From the NCBI RefSeq assembly GCF_003048255.1, contig NZ_CP028487.1:3782001-3846000 (forward strand): 64,000 bases of DNA, read 5' to 3'. Each line of letters starts with the position of its first letter. Position 1 is the stretch's first letter. Below the pieces are notes generated by a model. That model saw only the letters and a list, made by a program, of their open reading frames with translations, was not told the origin of the DNA and did not search any database. Of this stretch, positions 27,792-36,979 are shown one piece after another. The stretch comes from Yersinia massiliensis (GTDB lineage: Bacteria; Pseudomonadota; Gammaproteobacteria; Enterobacterales; Enterobacteriaceae). The position numbers and the translations under genes were made by a program.

Positions 27792-28829
27792 ATGAAAAAG
27801 AACGCGTTCTTCCATCTCGACGGCACCATCTCTGGCTTATTAGGCATTTGCATTCTTGCCACACTGGCGTTCAGTTTAGCGATGCCCGGCCGCTTTTTAA
27901 CCGAGAACACCTTTCTGAGCATCGCCTTCCAATTGCCAGAGCTCGGGCTGCTGACCTTTGCCATGTTCGTCCCCATGCTCAGTGGCGGGTTAAATCTGTC
28001 GATTATCGGCACCGCTAACCTCACCGGTCTGTTTATGGCTTGGCTGCTTATCCAATATGTGCCGGCAGATGCCAGCACCGCCACGCAACTGCTGTGGCTG
28101 GTGCTGGCCCTACTTGGCGCGGCGGTGATTGCCGTCATCATCGGCACGTTGACGGGGTTGATGATCTCTCGCATCGGTGCTCACCCTATTTTGGTGACGC
28201 TGGGCAGTATGACCATTATTAGCGGCATCGGTGTTTATCTGACCAAAGGGGCGGCGCTCAGTGGCATGCCGCCCATTGTGCGCAGCATCGGTTCCGAGGT
28301 GGTGATGGGCATCCCCATTCCGATGATCATTTTTATCGTCGCGTCACTGCTGCTCGCCCTGCTGTTAGGAAGAACTCGGCTGGGGAAAACCATTTATATG
28401 TGTGGCAGCAACATCAACGCCACCTGGTTTAGCGGCATTCGCACCGATCGCGTGATGATGGCTATTTACTCCATCTCCAGCCTGCTGTGTGTGTTGGCGG
28501 GACTGATCATGATGTCGCGCTTTAACTCAGCACGAATGGGTTATGGCGACTCTTACTTGCTGTTGACGGTGTTGGCTATCGTGCTCGGTGGCACCAACCC
28601 CTTCGGTGGCGTGGGTAAAGTCAGCCATGTGTTCTGTGCCTTGCTGGTTTTGCAAGTGATCGCCACAGGCCTGAGCCTATTGGGTGTCAGCTTGCACTTT
28701 AATCTCGCGGTTTGGGGGATCACGCTCATCTTCGCGCTGGCCTTTAAGTTCTTTAAAGAGAAATGGAAAGCCAAACGCGCCATGAAACAGAATCGATTAA
28801 AACATCTAAATAAATGTTACCCAAAGTAA
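27792..28829 (+). CDS. Sugar ABC transporter permease, second of two
   Basis: This is the second permease of the importer, 345 residues. Family blocks are MLSGGLNLSIIGTANLTGL (replacing the usual GGIDLS motif), IGAHPILVTLGSMTIISG and LAIVLGGTNPFGGVGKV. The C-terminal tail is very basic (KFFKEKWKAKRAMKQNRLKHLNK) and should lie in the cytoplasm. CAGGGGC precedes its ATG, 12 bases after the first permease. Divergence between the two permeases is expected for heterodimeric sugar channels. Confidence 0.88.
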   Translation: MKKNAFFHLDGTISGLLGICILATLAFSLAMPGRFLTENTFLSIAFQLPELGLLTFAMFVPMLSGGLNLSIIGTANLTGLFMAWLLIQYVPADASTATQLLWLVLALLGAAVIAVIIGTLTGLMISRIGAHPILVTLGSMTIISGIGVYLTKGAALSGMPPIVRSIGSEVVMGIPIPMIIFIVASLLLALLLGRTRLGKTIYMCGSNINATWFSGIRTDRVMMAIYSISSLLCVLAGLIMMSRFNSARMGYGDSYLLLTVLAIVLGGTNPFGGVGKVSHVFCALLVLQVIATGLSLLGVSLHFNLAVWGITLIFALAFKFFKEKWKAKRAMKQNRLKHLNKCYPK

Positions 28830-28908
28830 TTGGCGTCACCGTGAGTGAATCAGGTGCGAGAGCACCGCTAAAACGTCAAGTCGTCAGGGAAACAGGGAGA
28901 GCCAAATA

Positions 28909-29790
28909 ATGCGAATTCACCCCTTGGGAATTTATGAAAAAGCGCTGCCAGCAGGCACCAGTTGGGTTGAAAAGCTGGCAATAGCAAAATCCTGTGGTTT
29001 CGACTTTGTCGAAATGTCAGTGGATGAAAGTGACGAGCGGTTAGCCCGCTTGGCGTGGTCGCGTGAAGTGCGCATGAGTGTGATTGATGCCATCCAGCAA
29101 ACCGGCGTAAGAATTCCGACCCTTTGCCTGTCAGCACACCGGCGTTACCCGTTTGGCAGCCGTGATCCCGCTATCCGTGAGCACGCACGCACGATCATGT
29201 TGCAAGCGATTCGATTGGCACAAGACCTTGGGATCCGCACCATTCAATTGGCCGGATACGATGTCTACTATGAGCCGCAAGACAGCGAAACCATCGCCCG
29301 CTTCGAAGAAGGCATGGCATGGGCAGTGCAGCAAGCGGCGGCGGCACAAGTGATGTGCGCGGTGGAAATCATGGACACCCAGTTTATGAATTCCATCAGC
29401 AAATGGAAGGCGTTGGACCGCAAGATTGGTTCACCGTGGTTTACCCTGTATCCCGACATTGGCAACCTCACGGCGTGGGGCAATGAAGTCGATGCTGAGC
29501 TTGCAAGCGGCATTGATCGTATTGCGGCGATTCACCTGAAAGATACCTTCGCGGTCACTGCTGATTGCCCGGGGCAATTTCGCGATGTGCCTTTTGGTGA
29601 GGGTTGCGTCGACTTTGTGAGTCTGTTTAAAACGCTGCGCCGCCTGAACTATCGAGGCACCTTCCTGATTGAAATGTGGACGGAAAAATCAGCGGAACCC
29701 TTGTTAGAAATTATTCACGCCCGCCATTGGATCGAAGACAAAATGCGGCTGGCGGGATGGGGTCAAGACGTCTTACCGGCGGCACATTAA
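28909..29790 (+). CDS. ulaE: L-xylulose/L-ribulose-5-phosphate 3-epimerase (UlaE/SgbU type)
   Basis: This is a TIM-barrel sugar-phosphate epimerase of 293 residues that interconverts L-xylulose 5-phosphate and L-ribulose 5-phosphate. The N-terminus (HPLGIYEKALP) and the segments LCLSAHRRYPFGS, IRTIQLAGYDVYYE, VEIMDTQFMNSISKW, TLYPDIGNLTAWG, IAAIHLKDT and GTFLIEMWTEK match UlaE. The metal-binding glutamate, aspartate, histidine and glutamate lie in the last four. AGGGAGAG precedes the ATG. It follows the importer by 79 bases and leads the kinase by 9, filling the middle step between the kinase and the 4-epimerase. Confidence 0.9.
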   Translation: MRIHPLGIYEKALPAGTSWVEKLAIAKSCGFDFVEMSVDESDERLARLAWSREVRMSVIDAIQQTGVRIPTLCLSAHRRYPFGSRDPAIREHARTIMLQAIRLAQDLGIRTIQLAGYDVYYEPQDSETIARFEEGMAWAVQQAAAAQVMCAVEIMDTQFMNSISKWKALDRKIGSPWFTLYPDIGNLTAWGNEVDAELASGIDRIAAIHLKDTFAVTADCPGQFRDVPFGEGCVDFVSLFKTLRRLNYRGTFLIEMWTEKSAEPLLEIIHARHWIEDKMRLAGWGQDVLPAAH

Positions 29791-29799
29791 GGAGCCATC

Positions 29800-31290
29800 A
29801 TGAGCCACTATTTCCTCGGCATTGATCTGGGCGGCACCGTGACCAAAGCCGGTATTTACACCGCCGATGGCCGCGAGATTGCCGTCACCGAACAGGCATT
29901 GCCAATGCTATGCCCACAGGCGGGATTTTGTGAGCGCGATATGGAGGCGTTATGGGCGGCAACTTGTCAGGTTATTCGCCAAACGCTCCAGCATGCCCAT
30001 GACGTGGCTAAGGTGTCAGCAGACCAACTGCAAGGCATCAGCTTTTCGGCTCATGGCAAGGGACTGTATTTGGTGGATAAGCAGGGCCAGCCGGTCCGGC
30101 ACGGGATTGTCTCCTCTGACTCCCGCGCTCAAACACTGGTGAGCCGCTGGCAAAAAGAGGGGAAAGCCCAGCAAGCCTATGCACGCAGCTTGCAACAATT
30201 GTGGCCTTCTCACCCAGCGGCCCTGTTGCGTTGGCTAAAAGAGCACGAACCCGAAAATTATCACCGGAGCGGTTATGTCCTCATGGTCCATGACTATATT
30301 CGCTACCGCTTAACCGGCGAGTTCACGATTGAGGAAACCAATATCTCTGGTAGTAATCTTTATAACCAGTACAGCGGGGATTTTGACGCGCAGTTGATGA
30401 AGATTTTTGCCATTGAGGAAGTGGCGGATAAAATCGCCCCCATCATTGGGTCGGCTGATCTGGCCGGTTATGTCAGCGAACAATCGGCGGCGGCTTGCGG
30501 CTTAAAGACCGGTCTACCGGTATTCGGCGGGATGTTTGATGTCGTCGGTGCGGCCTTAACTTCAGGTTTACATGACAGCCACCAGCTCAGTGCTGTGGCG
30601 GGCACTTGGTCAATCGCCACGCGCGTATTCGATGAGGTCCAAGCCTCTGACTACCCCTATGTATGGGGGAAATATTGCATCCCCAACCGCTATTTTGTCC
30701 ACGAAGGTAGCCCCACCTCTGCCAGCAATTTGGCTTGGTTTGTGAAGCAATTCTTGCCGGACTTGCCAGACAGTTATCAAACACTCAATCAATGGGCCGC
30801 GCTCGGCTATGAAAAGTCAGACAGCATTCTGTTTTTCCCGTGGCTGTATGGCTCAAATTACAGCGCCAATCTCAGCGGCGGCCTGCTGGGGTTAAGTGGT
30901 CATCATCGCATTGAGGATATTGTTTATGCGGTGTATCAGGGGATCGTGTTTTCCCATCTGTTGCATCAGGACAAAATTCTGGCGCTGGGTGGCGGTACTG
31001 ATAGTATCCGCTTTACCGGTGGTCCCACTCATTCAACTATCTGGATGCAGATGTTTTGCGATGCCAGCAATCTACCCTTGGATATCGTCGATATTCAGCA
31101 ATCGGGCTGCCGTGCTGCCGCACTGTGCGCCGCGGTCGGTAGCGGCTATTACGCCGGTTTCGAAGAGGCGATCCTTGCCTCTGAACCGCCCATCACGCGC
31201 CTACTGCCTAATGCCGAAAAACATCAGATTCTACGAGCACGTTTTGACCAGTTTAAGCGCATCGCCGACGCACTCAGCGCGGTCATGTAG
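29800..31290 (+). CDS. lyxK: L-xylulose kinase-like FGGY kinase
   Basis: This 496-residue FGGY kinase resembles E. coli LyxK (498 residues), which phosphorylates L-xylulose. Visible matches are LGIDLGGTVTKAGIY at the N-terminus, FSAHGKGLYLVDKQGQP, LLRWLKEHEPENY, ETNISGSNLYN, FGGMFDVVGAAL, VHEGSPTSASNL and RFTGGPTHSTIWMQM. AAGGAG precedes the ATG. With UlaE and AraD types encoded in the same regulon the product would flow to D-xylulose 5-phosphate. No isomerase or dehydrogenase that makes the ketose is present here, so the imported sugar may itself be the ketose. Confidence 0.85.
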   Translation: MSHYFLGIDLGGTVTKAGIYTADGREIAVTEQALPMLCPQAGFCERDMEALWAATCQVIRQTLQHAHDVAKVSADQLQGISFSAHGKGLYLVDKQGQPVRHGIVSSDSRAQTLVSRWQKEGKAQQAYARSLQQLWPSHPAALLRWLKEHEPENYHRSGYVLMVHDYIRYRLTGEFTIEETNISGSNLYNQYSGDFDAQLMKIFAIEEVADKIAPIIGSADLAGYVSEQSAAACGLKTGLPVFGGMFDVVGAALTSGLHDSHQLSAVAGTWSIATRVFDEVQASDYPYVWGKYCIPNRYFVHEGSPTSASNLAWFVKQFLPDLPDSYQTLNQWAALGYEKSDSILFFPWLYGSNYSANLSGGLLGLSGHHRIEDIVYAVYQGIVFSHLLHQDKILALGGGTDSIRFTGGPTHSTIWMQMFCDASNLPLDIVDIQQSGCRAAALCAAVGSGYYAGFEEAILASEPPITRLLPNAEKHQILRARFDQFKRIADALSAVM

Positions 31291-31590
31291 TCACACGACA
31301 TTCAGCATTTAGCCGTGATAAGCGGGCAGATCGCAGTGAAATATATTGGGCGGTCGGACAGTCTCCCACCGCAATGCTGCTAGAGCCATCGATAAGTGCG
31401 GAAAATGAGATCCACCCTTTATAAAGAGGGTGGAGCCGTCGCTTAGCCCGGACAATTTATAGTAAGATCATGACCAAAGTCATTGACCCCGCTTTTGGGG
31501 GCATTGCTAAAAATAGACCGGCTTGGTTTTGCTAATGATTGTTTCTGTTATCGAACGCTTTCGCTAACTGATGTTGAATGTGAGAAAAAT
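31291..31590 (+). other. Gap before the fumarase gene, with one hairpin
   Basis: This 300-bp gap holds a stem of TCCACCCT and AGGGTGGA (31411-31434) around an 8-base loop, without a T-run, probably ending or attenuating the kinase operon. The stretch before the fumarase gene is likely its promoter and leader, but I cannot place a confident -35/-10 pair. TTGACC at 31484 is the best -35 candidate. Confidence 0.45.
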
Positions 31591-33234
31591 ATGTCAAATA
31601 AACCGTTCCACTATCAGGATCCCTTTCCGCTAAAGGAAGACGATACTGAGTATTACCTTGTCAGTGATCATCACGTCTCGGTGACGCAGTTTGAAGGCCA
31701 CGACATACTGAAAGTCGAGCCTGAAGCCTTGACCCTCCTCGCCCAACACGCTTTCCACGACGCCTCATTTTTACTTCGCCCCGCGCACCAAAAACAAGTT
31801 GCTGCCATTTTGGATGACCCAGAAGCCAGCGAGAACGATAAATACGTGGCACTGCAATTCCTGCGCAATTCAGAAATCTCTGCAAAAGGGATTTTACCGA
31901 CCTGTCAGGATACCGGCACCGCCATTATCGTGGGGAAAAAAGGTCAGCGCGTTTGGACCGGTGGTAATGATGCCGAAGCGCTATCCCGTGGCGTGTACAA
32001 CACCTTTATCGAAGATAATCTGCGCTACTCGCAAAATGCGGCGCTGGATATGTACAAAGAAGTGAATACCGGCACGAACTTGCCGGCGCAAATCGACCTC
32101 TACAGCACCGAAGGGGAAGATTATAAATTCCTGTTCGTCACTAAAGGTGGCGGCTCTGCGAACAAAACCTATCTGTATCAGGAAACCAAGGCACTGCTCA
32201 CGCCGGGTAAACTGAAAGACTATTTGGTTGAGAAAATGCGTACCTTGGGCACAGCCGCTTGCCCGCCTTATCATATTGCGTTTGTTATCGGTGGCACCTC
32301 CGCCGAAAGCACCCTAAAAACCGTCAAACTGGCCTCCACCAAATATTATGATGGCCTGCCAACGCAAGGGAATGAGCACGGGCAAGCCTTCCGTGATATC
32401 GCGCTGGAACAAGAGCTGTTAGAAGCCGCACAAGACTTAGGTTTGGGCGCGCAATTTGGCGGCAAATACTTTGCTCATGATGTGCGTGTCGTTCGCCTCC
32501 CCCGCCACGGTGCATCCTGCCCAGTGGGGATGGGCGTGTCCTGCTCTGCTGACCGTAATATCAAGGGCAAGATTAACCGCAAAGGCATCTGGCTCGAGAA
32601 ACTGGAGCAAAATCCGGGCAAATATATCCCAGAGCACCTGCGCCAGAGCACAGAAGGTAAAGTGGTTCATATTGACCTTAACCGCCCAATGCCTGAGATA
32701 TTAAAAGAGTTGTCGCAATATCCGGTATCAACTCGTCTGTCGCTGACCGGCACCATTATTGTTGGTCGTGACATTGCCCATGCCAAATTAAAAGAGCGGC
32801 TGGATAATGGCGAAGGCTTGCCGCAATACATTAAAGATCATCCGATCTACTACGCTGGCCCCGCCAAAACACCGGAAGGTTATGCGTCTGGATCACTGGG
32901 CCCCACCACGGCGGGCCGCATGGACTCTTATGTCGATCTGCTGCAATCCCACGGTGGCAGCATGATCATGCTGGCGAAAGGTAACCGTAGCCAGCAGGTG
33001 ACTGACGCCTGCCACAAACACGGTGGCTTCTATCTGGGCAGCATCGGTGGCCCTGCGGCAGTATTGGCACAAAACAGCATTAAGAGTCTGGAGTGCATCG
33101 AGTATCCAGAGTTGGGTATGGAAGCCATCTGGAAGATTGAAGTGGAAGACTTCCCCGCCTTTATTTTGGTTGATGATAAAGGCAATGATTTCTTCCAGCA
33201 GATTCAAGCGGCAAAATGTAATCGCTGCGGTTAA
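31591..33234 (+). CDS. fumA: Class I fumarate hydratase (iron-sulfur)
   Basis: This oxygen-sensitive [4Fe-4S] fumarase of the citric acid cycle interconverts fumarate and malate, 547 residues against 548 in E. coli FumA and FumB. The cluster cysteine region TCQDTGT has C105, as in E. coli, and the others lie in [20 protein letters not shown] and [14 protein letters not shown]. The C-terminal tartrate-dehydratase-like domain ends KCNRCG. The ATG at 31591 gives the E. coli N-terminus; its binding site is weak. FumA and FumB types cannot be separated by eye. A clear terminator follows, so it is its own unit. Confidence 0.95.
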   Translation: MSNKPFHYQDPFPLKEDDTEYYLVSDHHVSVTQFEGHDILKVEPEALTLLAQHAFHDASFLLRPAHQKQVAAILDDPEASENDKYVALQFLRNSEISAKGILPTCQDTGTAIIVGKKGQRVWTGGNDAEALSRGVYNTFIEDNLRYSQNAALDMYKEVNTGTNLPAQIDLYSTEGEDYKFLFVTKGGGSANKTYLYQETKALLTPGKLKDYLVEKMRTLGTAACPPYHIAFVIGGTSAESTLKTVKLASTKYYDGLPTQGNEHGQAFRDIALEQELLEAAQDLGLGAQFGGKYFAHDVRVVRLPRHGASCPVGMGVSCSADRNIKGKINRKGIWLEKLEQNPGKYIPEHLRQSTEGKVVHIDLNRPMPEILKELSQYPVSTRLSLTGTIIVGRDIAHAKLKERLDNGEGLPQYIKDHPIYYAGPAKTPEGYASGSLGPTTAGRMDSYVDLLQSHGGSMIMLAKGNRSQQVTDACHKHGGFYLGSIGGPAAVLAQNSIKSLECIEYPELGMEAIWKIEVEDFPAFILVDDKGNDFFQQIQAAKCNRCG

Positions 33235-33242
33235 TCTCAGTC

Positions 33243-33273
33243 ACCCTCCGGTGTCCTCACCGGAGGGTTATTT
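33243..33273 (+). terminator. Rho-independent terminator of the fumarase gene
   Basis: ACCCTCCGGTG and CACCGGAGGGT form a perfect 11-bp stem with a TCCT loop, followed by TATTT. It lies 8 bases after the stop codon. Confidence 0.85.
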
Positions 33274-33503
33274 CCGCTAAAATTTTGAATATTTTTTAAG
33301 CACCTCGCTGGTGCAATTCATTAACCTCTTACGCCCACTTCCGTCTTGCCTTTGCCGATGATTTTATCCTCTCCCCTTTTTCGCCCGCCGTGAGCGCCGA
33401 TCGCCAGCCGCCGAGTTAATGAGCTATTTTTGTGCAACCGAAAGCCCCGATTTAGTGCAACGATTTTCAATTTTACTATTTGATTTTTATTGAAAATTCT
33501 TCG

Positions 33504-33533
33504 TTGACAACAACGCGAATTGCTTTTTATAGT
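33504..33533 (+). promoter_or_regulatory. Strong sigma-70-type promoter of the amide operon
   Basis: TTGACA at 33504-33509 and TATAGT at 33528-33533 are separated by 18 bases. Transcription would start near 33540 and make a leader of about 135 bases before the binding-protein gene. A second TTGA-rich stretch upstream gives no better pair. Confidence 0.7.
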
Positions 33534-33589
33534 GACCCTGACTTCTCCGCAAGAACGCCAACGTTGTCGGCTTGTGGTTATGGCAATAG

Positions 33590-33631
33590 AGCCCTCGCAA
33601 TGTCTTCCAGACTTTGCTGGGCTTTTTTTTT
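33590..33631 (+). terminator. Leader terminator inside the 5' UTR of the amide operon (likely antitermination site)
   Basis: A long interrupted hairpin pairs AGCCC, GCAA and GTCT with AGAC, TTGC and GGGCT across a three-base loop, and nine T residues follow (33623-33631). A second run of T begins at 33635. It lies between the promoter and the first gene, so it would stop transcription before the operon unless relieved. The operon encodes an AmiR-type ANTAR antiterminator, which fits. I could not fold a canonical pair of ANTAR hexaloops by eye. Confidence 0.75.
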
Positions 33632-33675
33632 GGCTTTTTTTCAGACCCACCTTTTAACCAATGCCAGGGGTACTT

Positions 33676-34938
33676 ATGTCCAGAATGAAATGGTCCAAAA
33701 TTAAATGTCATTACGCCACGCTCCCTATCGCGCTGGCAGCTGCCTTTGCCGTCACCTACTCGGGGATGTCGATAGCGGCAGAAAATCCGGTCAAAATTGG
33801 TTTGCTGGAAGATGCATCAGGTAACTTTGCCCTGCCCGTTATCCCCAAAATTCATGCCACAGAACTGGCTGTTGAAGAGATAAATGCCAAAGGCGGCATA
33901 CTCGGACGCCAAATCGAGTTAGTCAAATACGATACGCAATCCGATAACACCCGTTTCCAACAAATGGCACGCCGCTTAATTAAAAACGACAAAGTGGATG
34001 TGATCTTCGGCGCGTTCTCCAGTGCCTCACGCGAAGCTATTCGCCCGATTATGGATCGCGAAAAACAGCTCTATTGGTACAACAACCAATATGAGGGTGG
34101 CGTGTGCGACTCCAATGTGTTCGTCACTGGCGCAGTGCCAGAACAACAGTTCTCAACCTTGATTCCTTGGATGATGGAGAAGTACGGCAAAAAAGTTTAC
34201 ACCATTGCCGCCGACTATAACTTTGGTCAAATCTCGGCTGAATGGGTGCGTAAAATTGTGGAAGAGAATGGTGGCACCATGGTGGGTGAAGAGTTTATCC
34301 CGCTGAGTGTCTCGCAATTCGGTCAAACCATTCAGAACATTCAAAAAGCCAAACCAGACTTCGTGATGACACTGCTGGTGGGCGCAAACCAATCGTCTTA
34401 TTACGAGCAACAAGCCGCCGCAAAACTCAATTTACCGATGGGTAGCTCCGTCAACGTGGGTCAAGCCTATGAGCACAAGCGCTTTAAAGCGCCCGCACTG
34501 AAAGATATGTATATCACCGCTAACTACATTGAAGAGGTGGATACCCCAGCCAGTAACGACTTCAAACAGCGTTTCCACGCCAAATTCCCGGATGAGCCTT
34601 ATATCAATCAGGAAGCCGCGAATGCTTACGATGCGGTTTATCTGTACAAAGCGGCCGTCGAGAAAGCCGGCAGCACTGATATGGAAGCCGTGCGTAAGTC
34701 ACTGGAAAGCGGTGATATCTGTACCGATGGCCCTTCCGGTAAAGTCTGTATCGATCCGAAGAGCCACCATTTGAGCCACACCATCTATCTGGCCCATGTG
34801 AAGGATGACCACTCCATCGAGATCCCGAAAGTGTGGACGGACATTAAACCCTATTGGTTAGGTGAAGCCGGTTGTAACTTGCCGGTAAAACCGGATAACA
34901 GCCAGTACACACCGTCATCTCCGCCTAAAAAAGCTTAA
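33676..34938 (+). CDS. Urea/short-chain amide ABC transporter, periplasmic binding protein (UrtA type)
   Basis: This is the receptor of a branched-chain-type ABC importer in the UrtA/AmiC group, 420 residues. The signal peptide runs to about residue 32 (ends SIAA, then ENPVKIGLLEDASGNF). Ligand-fold blocks include VIFGAFSSASREAIRPIMD, YWYNNQYEGGVCDSNVF and KPDFVMTLLVGANQSS. The ATG at 33676 has AGGGG 5 bases upstream and is chosen over a start 15 bases earlier. It shares an architecture with the cytoplasmic AmiC encoded downstream. The ligand is probably urea or a small amide; it cannot be read directly. Confidence 0.85.
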   Translation: MSRMKWSKIKCHYATLPIALAAAFAVTYSGMSIAAENPVKIGLLEDASGNFALPVIPKIHATELAVEEINAKGGILGRQIELVKYDTQSDNTRFQQMARRLIKNDKVDVIFGAFSSASREAIRPIMDREKQLYWYNNQYEGGVCDSNVFVTGAVPEQQFSTLIPWMMEKYGKKVYTIAADYNFGQISAEWVRKIVEENGGTMVGEEFIPLSVSQFGQTIQNIQKAKPDFVMTLLVGANQSSYYEQQAAAKLNLPMGSSVNVGQAYEHKRFKAPALKDMYITANYIEEVDTPASNDFKQRFHAKFPDEPYINQEAANAYDAVYLYKAAVEKAGSTDMEAVRKSLESGDICTDGPSGKVCIDPKSHHLSHTIYLAHVKDDHSIEIPKVWTDIKPYWLGEAGCNLPVKPDNSQYTPSSPPKKA

Positions 34939-34954
34939 CTTTGGCGACCTTGGA

Positions 34955-35020
34955 GGGAAGTGACCGCCGCTGGCGCGCTTCCCTGTGTTATCCCTTTTCT
35001 AGGGTGTCCATCAGGACACC
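34955..35020 (+). terminator. Two intercistronic hairpins between the binding protein and urtB
   Basis: The first pairs GGGAAG with CTTCCC and has an inner CGCC-GCT-GGCG hairpin (34955-34983). The second is GGTGTCC-ATCA-GGACACC (35003-35020), just before the urtB binding site. Neither has a T-run. They probably keep the binding protein in excess over the membrane components. Confidence 0.55.
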
Positions 35021-35035
35021 GAGGATTGCCAAACG

Positions 35036-35905
35036 ATGTTAACGCTATCCTTTCTCTATTCGGTGATTTACCAGTTTGGCGATAACTTCGCCTATCTGGT
35101 GCTGGCAGCGCTGGGGCTGGCGGTTATCTTTGGCATGATGGGCGTGATTAATCTGGCACATGGCGAATTCATTATGTGTGGCGCTTACGTCACCATTTTA
35201 ATGAATAAAGCAGGCTTACCACTGCCTTTTGCCATGTTGGCGGGTACTTTAGCGGCGGCATTTTTCGGCGGTGTGGTTGAGCGTCTTGTCGTGCGCCACC
35301 TCTATGGCCGCTTATATGATTCGGTGGTCGCAACTTGGGCGATCAGTTTGATTGTGCAGCAAAGTATGCTGCTAATTGCTGGCCCTTCATTGGAAGGTCT
35401 GTCTACCCCCTTCGGTTCTTTCACCCTCGGTGAATACTCGTTTGCCACTTATCGCGCCTTACTGCCCTTCTTCGCGATCGCCATCCTAATGGTGCTCTAT
35501 TGGCTGTTCTTCCACACCAATTACGGCGTCTGCGCCAGAGCCACTATCCAGAATGCGCGCATGGCGTCTTGTCTGGGGTTGGAAACCGACCGCATTTATA
35601 CCCTGACATTCGCACTCGGCGCAGGCTTGGCTGGATTAGCGGGGGCCATTTATGCCCCAACATTGACCGCCGTCCCCACCATGGGTAGCAGTTTTATTGT
35701 GCAAGCCTTTGTTTCGGTGGTTGTTGGTGGCGCAAATGTTCTGGTTGGCACCATTCCTGCAGCAGTGGCGTTAGGTGCAATACAAACTGGGCTGAATTCT
35801 TGGTATGGGCAACTGGCGGGTCAAATTGGCTTACTGGTCACCGCTGTACTGGTTATCCGCTTACTGCCAAACGGTGTTGGCAGCCTGTTTACCCGTAACC
35901 GCTAG
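35036..35905 (+). CDS. urtB: Urea/amide ABC transporter permease UrtB type
   Basis: This is a LivH-type inner-membrane permease of 289 residues with about eight hydrophobic segments. The early motif GMMGVINLAHGEFIMCGAY and the later LGAGLAGLAGAIYAPT and VVVGGANVLVGTIPAA are family marks of UrtB. An ATG with GAGGA some 11 bases upstream starts it. With the next gene it forms the channel. The urt genes are kept as a block B-C-D-E. The specificity (urea or amide) is inferred from the formamidase and AmiC encoded downstream. Confidence 0.87.
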   Translation: MLTLSFLYSVIYQFGDNFAYLVLAALGLAVIFGMMGVINLAHGEFIMCGAYVTILMNKAGLPLPFAMLAGTLAAAFFGGVVERLVVRHLYGRLYDSVVATWAISLIVQQSMLLIAGPSLEGLSTPFGSFTLGEYSFATYRALLPFFAIAILMVLYWLFFHTNYGVCARATIQNARMASCLGLETDRIYTLTFALGAGLAGLAGAIYAPTLTAVPTMGSSFIVQAFVSVVVGGANVLVGTIPAAVALGAIQTGLNSWYGQLAGQIGLLVTAVLVIRLLPNGVGSLFTRNR

Positions 35906-35914
35906 GAGCCGCAT

Positions 35915-36979
35915 GTGACAACGACCTCTCTTAATATATCGGCGGATGGCGCGAAGAAACGCCCGCTATCCCAGACTCGACTAATAGCCCTGTTAGTGCT
36001 GGCGGCTGCCCTTGCTCTGCCACTGGTGATAGACAGCGCCATGGTCGGCGATCTCTCCTACTTCCTACTGTGGACATTCTGCGCCATTGGGTTAGCGGCC
36101 ATGTGGGGCCATGGCGGCATTTTATCTTTCGGGCAGACCGCGTTCTTTGGCCTTGCTGGTTATACCTACGGCGTGATGACGCTCAATTTTGGTGATGGCG
36201 TGCTCTCCACGTGGTCCGGCTTAGTGATGGCATTGCTTGTGGCGGCTGCCGTGGCGGCTGCACTGGGCTATCTGATGTTCTACGGTGGGGTAACCGGCAT
36301 TTTTATCGGCATTGTGACTTTATCGTTCACGCTGGTATTAGAAACCTTTATGTCGCAAACCGCCGGGCCGCAATGGGCTATCGGCAGTGCGCGATTGAAT
36401 GGTTTTAATGGGATGTCCGGCATGCCGCCGCTCTCTTTGCCGTGGTTTGATGGCCAATTACTGACTCTCGAAGGCAATAGCTTCTACTACCTGATTATTG
36501 TGCTGCTGGCTGGTGTGTATTGGGGCGTTCGGCGGTTATTGCGCTCTGATTTTGGCCTGACCTTGGCTTCCATCCGCGAGAACCCACGGCGGGCAGAAAT
36601 GCTAGGAATTGATATTCGCCGCTACCAACTGTTGGTGTTTGTGTTGGGTGGCGTACTTTCCGGTTTATCTGGCGCACTTTATACCCTGTGGGGCTCTTAT
36701 ATCACGCCATCTTCGATGGGGCTGACCGCCGCCGCCATGCCGGTTATCTGGGTCGCCACCGCTGGGCGTAAGAATATCTTTGGCACCGTGGTCGTCACCG
36801 CCTTGCTGGTGTGGTTATCCCAATGGTTAGCCATTTATGGCAGTGAATACGCCATGATCCTGCTTGGTGCCATTCTGCTGTTTGTGGTGCTTGCCGCGCC
36901 TAATGGCTTATTACCTTGGTTAGCGGAGAAATTCACCCGCTTATCTGCCGCGCGCCAGAAAAAAGGGGCATCACTATGA
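35915..36979 (+). CDS. urtC: Urea/amide ABC transporter permease UrtC type
   Basis: This is a LivM-type permease of 354 residues with eight to ten hydrophobic segments. The motif GHGGILSFGQTAFFGLAGYTYG and the loop REN-PRRAEMLGIDIRRYQL are typical of UrtC. It starts at GTG (35915), with TAGGAG 7 bases upstream. The nearby ATG in another frame meets a stop at once. Its stop codon overlaps the start of the following ATPase gene (ATGA). Confidence 0.87.
   Translation: MTTTSLNISADGAKKRPLSQTRLIALLVLAAALALPLVIDSAMVGDLSYFLLWTFCAIGLAAMWGHGGILSFGQTAFFGLAGYTYGVMTLNFGDGVLSTWSGLVMALLVAAAVAAALGYLMFYGGVTGIFIGIVTLSFTLVLETFMSQTAGPQWAIGSARLNGFNGMSGMPPLSLPWFDGQLLTLEGNSFYYLIIVLLAGVYWGVRRLLRSDFGLTLASIRENPRRAEMLGIDIRRYQLLVFVLGGVLSGLSGALYTLWGSYITPSSMGLTAAAMPVIWVATAGRKNIFGTVVVTALLVWLSQWLAIYGSEYAMILLGAILLFVVLAAPNGLLPWLAEKFTRLSAARQKKGASL

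Noticed and set aside
24178..28829. LsrB-like importer as an autoinducer-2 (lsr) system
   Set aside because: The binding protein resembles LsrB/RhaS, but no lsrK, lsrR, lsrF or lsrG is present. The kinase and epimerases point to pentose metabolism.
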